Shown one piece after another: positions 35,386-41,829 of a DNA stretch of 41,829 nt. Positions within the stretch are counted from its first letter, which is position 1; every line of letters starts with the position of its first letter. The position numbers were made by a program, and so were the translations under genes. The notes under the pieces are model-generated. The model was not told the origin of the DNA. It ran no database searches and saw nothing but the letters and a program-made list of their open reading frames with translations. The stretch comes from Thiotrichaceae bacterium (GTDB lineage: Bacteria > Pseudomonadota > Gammaproteobacteria > Thiotrichales > Thiotrichaceae). The DNA lies in contig JALSLX010000118.1 in NCBI GenBank assembly GCA_026988095.1, positions 1-41,829 of the forward strand. The letters run 5' to 3'.

Positions 35386-35413
35386 TTGCGCTTAAAGATA
35401 ATCCCCCTATAAT
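35386..35413 (+). promoter_or_regulatory. Sigma-70 promoter of the initiator tRNA gene
   Basis: TTGCGC (35386-35391) and a perfect TATAAT (35408-35413) are 16 bp apart, 13 bases before the first tRNA base. The downstream ACGCTCCCTC is GC-rich, like stringently controlled stable-RNA promoters (inference). Confidence 0.8.
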
Positions 35414-35426
35414 ACGCTCCCTCTGA

Positions 35427-35503
<77 letters not shown>

Positions 35504-35542
35504 AGTTCCAAGAAAGTTGCAGACCATCGCAGTTTTTATAAT

Positions 35543-35572
35543 AAAAAAGCCCCGTTTTAACGGGGCTTTTTT
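35543..35572 (+). terminator. Intrinsic terminator after tRNA-fMet
   Basis: GCCCCG and CGGGGC flank a six-base loop TTTTAA, with A-tract before and six T after. A strong stem of six GC pairs. It separates the tRNA from rimP, so rimP-nusA-infB needs readthrough or another promoter in 35573-35649, which I could not identify. Confidence 0.93.
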
Positions 35573-35649
35573 ATTATTTATCGTTTGTGAATTATTAACA
35601 AGTGTAGATAAAAAACAAATAAAAATTCAGTGATATTATAGGAAAGTAC

Positions 35650-36096
35650 GTGCAAACAGCGTTAGATAATTTAGTTAAAAACACCGTAGAAGGCTTAGGC
35701 TTTATACTCTGGGGTTATGAATATCGCTCACACGGTGAGAGCGCGTTGTTACGTATATTTATTGAAACAACTGACGCAGGCATAAACGTAGATGACTGCG
35801 CATTAGTCAGCCTTCAAATTGGTGCAGCACTAGATGTCGAAGACATTATTCCTGTCGCCTATATATTAGAAGTATCATCACCTGGTATGGATCGCGTTTT
35901 ATTTACAGCAGATCAGTATCAAAGTTATATTGGTGAAAAAATCAAAATACGCACCCGAACAAGAATAGATGATAGAAGAAATTTTAAAGGGTTATTAGTG
36001 AGTGCAAACGAAGATGTTGCCACCGTACAGGTAGACAATGAAGAATTTGCGATCCCTTATGAGTCCATTGATCGAGCCAGACTAATTCTGGACTGA
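35650..36096 (+). CDS. rimP: Ribosome maturation factor RimP
   Basis: RimP assists 30S subunit maturation. The 148-residue protein has the family segments GFILWGYEYRSHG, LLRIFIETTDAGINVDDCALVS, YILEVSSPGMDRVLFTADQY, and the C-terminal SH3-like KGLLVSANEDVATVQV with IPYESIDRARLIL. The start is GTG 35650 with AGGAAA about five bases upstream. It is the first gene of the nusA operon, 18 bp before nusA. Confidence 0.96.
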   Translation: MQTALDNLVKNTVEGLGFILWGYEYRSHGESALLRIFIETTDAGINVDDCALVSLQIGAALDVEDIIPVAYILEVSSPGMDRVLFTADQYQSYIGEKIKIRTRTRIDDRRNFKGLLVSANEDVATVQVDNEEFAIPYESIDRARLILD

Positions 36097-36114
36097 CTGA
36101 AAGGTTAAACAGCT

Positions 36115-37659
36115 ATGAGCAAAGAAATACTATACGTCGTAGAGACGGTATCTAATGAAAAGAATCTAGACCCTGCTGATATATTTGAAGCTGTAGAGAT
36201 AGCAATTGCTACTGCTACGCGAAAAAAATATGGTGCAGAACAAGACTTTCGTGTAGATATTGATCGCGAAACTGGCGATTACAATACGTTTCGTCGCTGG
36301 GAGATCATGGATGATGAAAACCCCGACTTCGAATCACCAGAAAGACATATTCTAAAAAGCTACGCAGATGATAGAAAACTTGGCTTAGAGATTGGTGAGT
36401 TTCTTGAAGAAGAAGTTGAATCAATCAAATTTGGCAGAATCACAGCTCAAATCGCCAAGCAAGTTATCATGCAAAAGGTTCGACAAGCAGAACGCCAAAA
36501 AGTAGCTGATGCATTCCAAGATCAAGTTGGTCAAATCGTTCTCGGCACTGTGAAACGCGTTGATCGTCGCGGTATCGTTTTAGACCTTGGTGAAAATAGC
36601 GAAGCAATAATCCCGCGAGATCAAATGATCCCTCGCGAGATGGCACGCACGGGAGACCGTATGCGAGGCATTTTATTAGAAATTGATGAAGAAGGTCGTG
36701 GCGGCCCTCGCATGATCGTTTCTCGCGTAGACGAAGAGTTCTTAGTGGAGCTTGTAAAACTTGAAGTGCCAGAGATAGGCCAAGACCTTATCGATATTAT
36801 GGGTGCAGCACGCGACCCTGGTTCTCGCTCTAAAATTGCGGTTCGCGCCAATGTGCCGAACCTCGACCCCGTCGGTGCTTGTGTTGGCATGCGTGGTTCT
36901 CGTATCCAAACCGTTACTAATGAAATGAACAATGAACGTGTTGATATTATCCCTTGGGATGACGATATTGCTCGTTTTGTAATCAATGCAATGCAGCCTG
37001 CTGAAGTTTTATCTATCGTAATAGATGAAGATAAAAAGAGCATGGACATTGGAGTTGATGAAGAGATGCTCGCACAGGCGATTGGTAAAGGCGGTCAAAA
37101 TGTACGTCTTGCTAGTCAACTAACCGGCTGGACTCTCAACGTGATGAGCGAAGAAGAAGCTGAGAACAAAACTCGTAGTGAACAAGGAATGCTGGTTGCA
37201 CTATTTGCTGACAAACTAGAAGTTGACGAAGAGGTTGCAAACATCTTAGTTGAAGAAGGTTTTGCAAGCTTAGATGAGGTTGCTTATGTACCAGCAGAAG
37301 AATTCTTGAAAATTGAAGAGTTTGATGAAGAAATTGTTGAAGAGCTAAGAAGTCGTGCACGTAATGCATTATTAGCACTAGCCATCACTGGCGAAGGCGG
37401 CAAACCAGCACAAGACTTATTAGAAATGCGAGGCATGAATAATGCTCTTGCTCAGTTACTTGCAAGTAAAGGGATTTGCACAATGGAAGACCTTGCGGAA
37501 CAAGCAACCGATGAATTACTAGATATTGACGGCATTGATGATGAAGAACAAGCCGCCAAACTGATCATGATTGCACGTGAGCCATGGTTTGCCGAAGCTA
37601 AAGCAGAATCTGAAGAAAACTCAGATAAAAGTACCGCTGACAAAGCTTCAAATGTGTAA
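36115..37659 (+). CDS. nusA: Transcription elongation/termination factor NusA
   Basis: NusA binds RNA polymerase and nascent RNA to control pausing, termination and antitermination. At 514 residues it has the usual order: N-terminal polymerase-binding domain (about 1-125), S1 domain (about 135-200, VGQIVLGTVKRVDRRGIVLDLG), KH1 with GMRGSRIQTVTNEMNNERVDIIPW split around 260-285, KH2 with AIGKGGQNVRLASQLTGW (about 320-340), and two acidic C-terminal repeats (about 365-495) typical of gammaproteobacterial NusA. The end is Ser/Asp-rich. Confidence 0.98.
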   Translation: MSKEILYVVETVSNEKNLDPADIFEAVEIAIATATRKKYGAEQDFRVDIDRETGDYNTFRRWEIMDDENPDFESPERHILKSYADDRKLGLEIGEFLEEEVESIKFGRITAQIAKQVIMQKVRQAERQKVADAFQDQVGQIVLGTVKRVDRRGIVLDLGENSEAIIPRDQMIPREMARTGDRMRGILLEIDEEGRGGPRMIVSRVDEEFLVELVKLEVPEIGQDLIDIMGAARDPGSRSKIAVRANVPNLDPVGACVGMRGSRIQTVTNEMNNERVDIIPWDDDIARFVINAMQPAEVLSIVIDEDKKSMDIGVDEEMLAQAIGKGGQNVRLASQLTGWTLNVMSEEEAENKTRSEQGMLVALFADKLEVDEEVANILVEEGFASLDEVAYVPAEEFLKIEEFDEEIVEELRSRARNALLALAITGEGGKPAQDLLEMRGMNNALAQLLASKGICTMEDLAEQATDELLDIDGIDDEEQAAKLIMIAREPWFAEAKAESEENSDKSTADKASNV

Positions 37660-37679
37660 GCCAATAGGAGATATATTAA

Positions 37680-40466
37680 ATGTCAGATACAAGCATAAAA
37701 CAACTCGCCGAACTTATCGGAGCTCCTTTAGAAACCTTACTGCAGCAGCTACAAGATGCAGGAATGAAAGTTTCGGGCGCTGATGACACCATCACGGACA
37801 AACAAAAACTCTCATTACTTGAGCACATCCGTACGGGCACTAGTACCACAACGGCAAAAAAATCAACGGGAAAGATATCGCTAAAACGTCGTTCAACCAG
37901 TGAAATTGACGTGTCAAATTCTCATGGTAAAAGCAGTGTTTCAGTCGAAGTAAGGCGCAAGAAAAACTTCAGCCGTCAGACTCCTGCAATAGTGGCAAAT
38001 GATACTGCTAATATTGAAGAGCTAGAAGCTTCTTCCAATCGCTCTAGCGAGCTCGCTGAACAACTTTCTAATGAAAGAAAAGCTCGCGAAGAAGCAATAG
38101 ATAAATCTAAAGCAGATCGCAAAGAAGCAAGCGACAAAAAAGCTATTGAGAAAACTGAAAAAGACGCAGTAGAAGCTGAAAAAGATGCGGAAAAAACTCC
38201 GAAAGAAGTTAAAACAAAAACGACAGATGTAGTAGCTACAGAAAAAGAAAACACCGAACTAACTAAAGTTGAAACTACTGCTACCATAGCTGAACCGATT
38301 GAAACCATTAAAGAAGTAGAAGCTCCTGTTGAAGAAAAGCCACCAGAGCCAGTCAAACAGTTAACCCCGAAAGAAATGCGTGAAGCTTTAGCTAACAAAG
38401 CACGAGAAGAAGCATCGTCTATGTTTAAAAGACGAGCATCACCACCTAAGCGCACACCAGTCCCAGCAGCACCTGTGAAGAAAGCCGTTCCAGCTGCAGC
38501 AGCCCCTGCTTCGCCCAACGCGAATGCCAACAAAGGCAAGAAAAAACCTTTCCAAGGCCGCGGAGGGACTCCCGGCCAAGGTCAGCTTCATATTAAAAAT
38601 GGTCAAGGCGGTCGTCGCAAAAAGAAAGGTAAACGCTCTAGAAACGTAAAAATTGAGCAATCAACTGATCATGGGTTCGAAATGCCAACAGAAAATGTTG
38701 TGCACACCATTGAAATTCCTGAGACCATTGTTGTTTCTGAGCTTGCTCAAATGCTTAAAGTTAAAGGCGCAGATGTAATCAGAGCAATGATGGGCATGGG
38801 TGTTATGGCGACTATCAACCAAGTGGTGGATCAAGACACAGCGATCCTTATCGTTGAAGAAATGGGTCATGTCGCAACCGCAGGAAAATCTGAAGAGGAA
38901 GTAACCTCATCAGAATCATTACTTGAAGACGTAAGCGGATTTGAACTTAGTCCTCGCCCCCCTGTTGTTACTATCATGGGCCATGTTGATCACGGTAAAA
39001 CATCCTTGCTTGATTACATTCGTAATAGTCGTGTCGCATCTGGTGAAGCGGGTGGAATTACACAGCATATTGGTGCTTATCAAGTCAAAAAAGACAATGG
39101 CACAATCGCATTCTTAGATACGCCAGGTCACGCGGCATTTTCACAAATGCGTGAACGCGGCGCTCAAGCTACCGATATTGTTATCTTAGTTGTTGCTGCT
39201 GATGACGGCGTTATGCCTCAAACAGAAGAAGCGATTAAACACACCCGCGCTGCTGGTGTTCCTTTAATTGTTGCCATCAACAAAATAGATAAAGAATCTG
39301 CCGACCCTGAAAGAGTCAAAAGCGAACTATCTAAATTTGAAGTTATCCCAGAAGATTGGGGTGGAGAAGATGTATTCGTTAACGTATCAGCAAAAGAAGG
39401 AACGGGTATTGATGATCTCCTTGATGCAATTCTATTGGTTTCTGAAGTATTAGAACTCAAAGCACGTACTGAAGGGCCTGCAAAAGGCTCTGTTATTGAA
39501 TCTCGCATTGAAAAAGGAAAAGGCGCTGTGACAACCGTTCTTGTTCAAGAAGGCACGTTGAAAAAAGGCGATATCGTTCTTGCGGGTTCTGAGTACGGTC
39601 GTATTCGTGCCATTTTAGATGACATGGGCAAAATGATTACAGAAGCTGGCCCATCAACACCTATAGAAATTCTTGGGCTTTCTGGCACTCCTGCTTCAGG
39701 ACAAGACTTACTTGTAATGAAAAATGAGCGTCGAGCACGTGAACTTGCGGAACAACGCCATGAAAAAGAGCGTGAAAACCGCTTTGCTGCACAACAAGCA
39801 GCTAAGCTTGATGCGATGTTTGAGAAAATGCAAAATGCAGATAAATCTACTTTGCCAGTACTCTTAAAAGCAGACGTGAATGGCTCACTTGAAGCAATCA
39901 AAAGCTCACTTACTGCATTATCAACCTCAGAAGTTGCCGTAGAAATTATCTCATCTGGTGTTGGAGGCTTAAGTGAAACTGATATCAGCATGGCACAAGG
40001 TGCTGGTGCGGTAATCATCGGCTTTAACGTCCGTGCAGATGCTTCTGCAAGACGTATTGCACAAGAATCTGATACTGAAATTCGTTATTACAGTATTATT
40101 TATGAACTAATCGACGATGTACGCGATGCAATGAGTGGTCTATTGAAGCCCGAGCTTCGAGAAGAGCTTATTGGTATCGCAGAAGTTAAAGACGTATTTA
40201 CAGGTTCTGGCTTTGGCAATATTGCAGGTTGCTTGGTTATCGAAGGCAAGATCAAGAAAAGCGAACCTATTCGTGTTCTTCGTAATGATGTTGTTATCTA
40301 TGAAGGTTATCTTGAGTCACTGCGTCGTCACCAAGACGATGTTAAAGAAGTGGTTATGGGTACCGAATGTGGTATCGGTGTTAAGAACTACGATGATATT
40401 CAAGCAGGTGATCAGATCGAAGTATTTACACGTACTGAAATTCAACGTAGCCTTAGCAAAAATTAG
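37680..40466 (+). CDS. infB: Translation initiation factor IF-2
   Basis: IF-2 is the GTPase that brings fMet-tRNA to the 30S subunit and promotes subunit joining. The protein is 928 residues. The N-terminus has the IF2 subdomain, then a long Lys/Glu/Ala-rich linker (about 120-320). The G domain starts near residue 430 with [23 protein letters not shown] and NKIDKES. Domains II-IV follow, with [21 protein letters not shown] and [32 protein letters not shown] is a good ribosome-binding site. An in-frame internal start for a shorter IF2 form, as in E. coli, is possible but not assigned. Confidence 0.98.
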   Translation: MSDTSIKQLAELIGAPLETLLQQLQDAGMKVSGADDTITDKQKLSLLEHIRTGTSTTTAKKSTGKISLKRRSTSEIDVSNSHGKSSVSVEVRRKKNFSRQTPAIVANDTANIEELEASSNRSSELAEQLSNERKAREEAIDKSKADRKEASDKKAIEKTEKDAVEAEKDAEKTPKEVKTKTTDVVATEKENTELTKVETTATIAEPIETIKEVEAPVEEKPPEPVKQLTPKEMREALANKAREEASSMFKRRASPPKRTPVPAAPVKKAVPAAAAPASPNANANKGKKKPFQGRGGTPGQGQLHIKNGQGGRRKKKGKRSRNVKIEQSTDHGFEMPTENVVHTIEIPETIVVSELAQMLKVKGADVIRAMMGMGVMATINQVVDQDTAILIVEEMGHVATAGKSEEEVTSSESLLEDVSGFELSPRPPVVTIMGHVDHGKTSLLDYIRNSRVASGEAGGITQHIGAYQVKKDNGTIAFLDTPGHAAFSQMRERGAQATDIVILVVAADDGVMPQTEEAIKHTRAAGVPLIVAINKIDKESADPERVKSELSKFEVIPEDWGGEDVFVNVSAKEGTGIDDLLDAILLVSEVLELKARTEGPAKGSVIESRIEKGKGAVTTVLVQEGTLKKGDIVLAGSEYGRIRAILDDMGKMITEAGPSTPIEILGLSGTPASGQDLLVMKNERRARELAEQRHEKERENRFAAQQAAKLDAMFEKMQNADKSTLPVLLKADVNGSLEAIKSSLTALSTSEVAVEIISSGVGGLSETDISMAQGAGAVIIGFNVRADASARRIAQESDTEIRYYSIIYELIDDVRDAMSGLLKPELREELIGIAEVKDVFTGSGFGNIAGCLVIEGKIKKSEPIRVLRNDVVIYEGYLESLRRHQDDVKEVVMGTECGIGVKNYDDIQAGDQIEVFTRTEIQRSLSKN

Positions 40467-40482
40467 AAGGGTCTTTAATACA

Positions 40483-40836
40483 GTGCCTTACGATTATTCC
40501 AGAACCGATCGCATCGGTGAACAAATCAAGCGAGAGCTTGCCATGCTAATACGTAATGAGATTAAAGATCCACGCGTTAGCATGGTGAGCATTCTTGATG
40601 TAACCGTTACTAAAGATCTATCCCAAGCTAAAGTCTATTTTGATGCACTTAATCAAGATGAGCATGAAGCCTGTGAAAAAGGTTTAAACAGTGCCGCAGG
40701 TTTTTTACGCAGAGAATTAGGACGTGCTATTAAATTACGCAGTACACCATCACTAAAATTTATATACGATGATACTGAGCAACGTGCTAATGACCTATCT
40801 CATCTCATTGATAAGGCTGTCAAATCTGACCAGTAA
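40483..40836 (+). CDS. rbfA: Ribosome-binding factor A
   Basis: RbfA binds the 30S 5' helix during cold adaptation and 16S maturation. The 117-residue protein has the family start YDYSRTDRIGEQIKREL, the segment KDPRVSMVSILDVTVTKDLSQAKVYF, and the KH-like end LRRELGRAIKLRSTPSLKFIYDD. GTG 40483 is chosen because GAAGGG lies upstream and the family start follows. The frame is open for 312 bases upstream, but that lies inside infB and is not RbfA-like. It is 16 bp downstream of infB. Confidence 0.96.
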   Translation: MPYDYSRTDRIGEQIKRELAMLIRNEIKDPRVSMVSILDVTVTKDLSQAKVYFDALNQDEHEACEKGLNSAAGFLRRELGRAIKLRSTPSLKFIYDDTEQRANDLSHLIDKAVKSDQ

Positions 40837-40885
40837 TAGCTGAGTGCTATACTGATTTAAAGTGAGTGAATAATACCTAGAAGTT

Positions 40886-41806
40886 ATGTCCAGAAATAAG
40901 AAAGGTAAAGATATCGATGGGATTTTACTGCTTGATAAGCCGCTAGGCAGAAGCTCAAATTCTGCACTTCAAAAAGTCCGCTATCTCTTTAATGCTAAAA
41001 AAGCAGGTCATACCGGCAGTCTTGACCCACTCGCGACAGGTGTACTCCCCATTTGTTTTGGACAAGCTAGCAAAGTCTCTGCATACCTACTCGACTCTGA
41101 CAAACGCTATACGTTTACAGCCCAACTTGGCGAGACAACCACTACTGGCGATAAAGAAGGTGATGTATTACAAATATGTAAAGTCACACCTTTCACCGAA
41201 GTACAAATAGAAAGTGTACTTGAAAATTTCAGAGGTAGTATCGAACAAATCCCACCCATGCACTCAGCGCTTAAACACAATGGACAACCACTCTATAAAC
41301 TAGCCAGACAAGGTATTGAAATTGAACGTAAATCTCGCAATATCACTATTCACGAGCTTACTCTCATAAGAGTAACAAAAGACACTATTACTGTTGATGT
41401 GCACTGTAGCAAAGGTACTTACATTCGCACACTCGCTCAGGATATCGGCGAAGCTTTAGGCTTTGGTGCACACCTCAGCATGTTACGCCGCACTGATGTT
41501 TCACCATTTGATTGCAGTAAGCTTTACACTATTGAAGATATTGAAAAGTTAGCTGAAACGGATGACTTAGAAAATACCCTACTTCCCATAGATAGCGCTT
41601 TAATTAAATTGCCTTCTATCATTTTGAATGAAGCAGATGCAAACCGCGTAAGACATGGCTTAAAAGCAGCACTACCTGATATTCCTGAAAGTAACATGAT
41701 AAAGATGTATCTCGCAGATGGAGAATTCATTGGAATTGGTCGATACTCTCAAGATAAGCAAGGTAATAGCTTGCTTGCGCCAAAGAGAATGATGAAAACT
41801 AACTGA
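40886..41806 (+). CDS. truB: tRNA pseudouridine-55 synthase TruB
   Basis: TruB makes pseudouridine 55 in the T-loop of tRNAs. The catalytic aspartate is Asp47 in AGHTGSLDPLATG. Further family motifs are DGILLLDKPLGRSSN near the start, YTFTAQLGETTTTGD, IPPMHSALKHNGQPLYKLARQG and KGTYIRTLAQDIGEALG. A C-terminal PUA-like region (about 245-306) follows. Length 306 is usual. The ribosome-binding site is weak (TAGAAG). In related genomes rpsO and pnp follow; they would lie beyond the window. Confidence 0.97.
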   Translation: MSRNKKGKDIDGILLLDKPLGRSSNSALQKVRYLFNAKKAGHTGSLDPLATGVLPICFGQASKVSAYLLDSDKRYTFTAQLGETTTTGDKEGDVLQICKVTPFTEVQIESVLENFRGSIEQIPPMHSALKHNGQPLYKLARQGIEIERKSRNITIHELTLIRVTKDTITVDVHCSKGTYIRTLAQDIGEALGFGAHLSMLRRTDVSPFDCSKLYTIEDIEKLAETDDLENTLLPIDSALIKLPSIILNEADANRVRHGLKAALPDIPESNMIKMYLADGEFIGIGRYSQDKQGNSLLAPKRMMKTN

Positions 41807-41829
41807 CTTTTCTCATATTAAGCCTATTT

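Noticed and set aside
37976-38660. Long Ser/Ala-rich reading frames opposite infB
   Set aside because: They mirror the Lys/Glu/Ala-rich IF-2 linker on the other strand and show no independent features.
40171-40482. Long upstream extension of rbfA
   Set aside because: It lies inside infB in another frame; RbfA similarity starts at GTG 40483, which has a good ribosome-binding site.

Overview
The window is a contiguous piece of an AT-rich gammaproteobacterial chromosome. The main evidence is conserved gene order. At the right end an initiator tRNA precedes rimP-nusA-infB-rbfA-truB, the enterobacterial metY-nusA-infB order. yffB lies next to dapE, rplM-rpsI are paired, and yciO / site-2 protease / trpS / scpA / scpB form one run. 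A CbbY-type phosphatase, normally linked to the Calvin cycle, hints at an autotroph such as a sulfur oxidiser (Thiotrichales-like), but no RubisCO gene is present, so this is inference.

Layout. 1-125: right end of an IS256-like insertion sequence. 152-9234 (minus): a nine-gene run, read yciO-like, site-2 protease, trpS, scpA, [palindromic repeat], scpB, two peptide-type ABC permeases, a fused double ATPase, small asparaginase-like protein. 9312-12834 (plus): yciB, YciI-like, periplasmic PpiC-type isomerase, ygfZ, lipase-like hydrolase. 12873-14531 (minus): phosphoethanolamine transferase. 14679-19310 (plus): der, a secreted glycosidase-like protein, yffB, dapE. 19403-23835 (minus): TrmB-like methyltransferase, CbbY-like phosphatase, membrane-anchored peptide-binding protein (possible distant partner of the ABC permeases), rpsI, rplM. 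24114-24986 (plus): EamA transporter. 25105-28667 (minus): ArsM-like methyltransferase, MerR-type regulator, YgiQ radical SAM protein. 28857-29717 (plus): a second EamA transporter. 29740-32211 (minus): REP-associated tyrosine transposase, YehS-like, an unknown Gln-rich protein, GlsB-like membrane protein. 32411-41806 (plus): dsbD with a duplicated N-terminal domain, TlpA-like thioredoxin, tRNA-fMet, then the translation/transcription operon.

Two signals stand out. First, a family of five palindromic intergenic elements shares the arm CCACCCCCCCTNTTTTTCGC. Four are complete inverted repeats of 81-154 bp and one is a single arm. Two close gaps between convergent genes, one splits scpA from scpB, one lies upstream of der, and one lies near a RAYT transposase gene. 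I do not recognise the family; mobile, RAYT-dispersed and terminator-like roles are all open. Second, the MerR regulator and the arsM-like gene are separated by an almost perfect 9-bp dyad lying between a -35 and a -10 with 19-20 bp spacing, the classical MerR-activated promoter design. This suggests metalloid-type control of arsM by a MerR protein rather than by ArsR.

Most of the rest is housekeeping. I see no CRISPR array, prophage or recognisable defence island.
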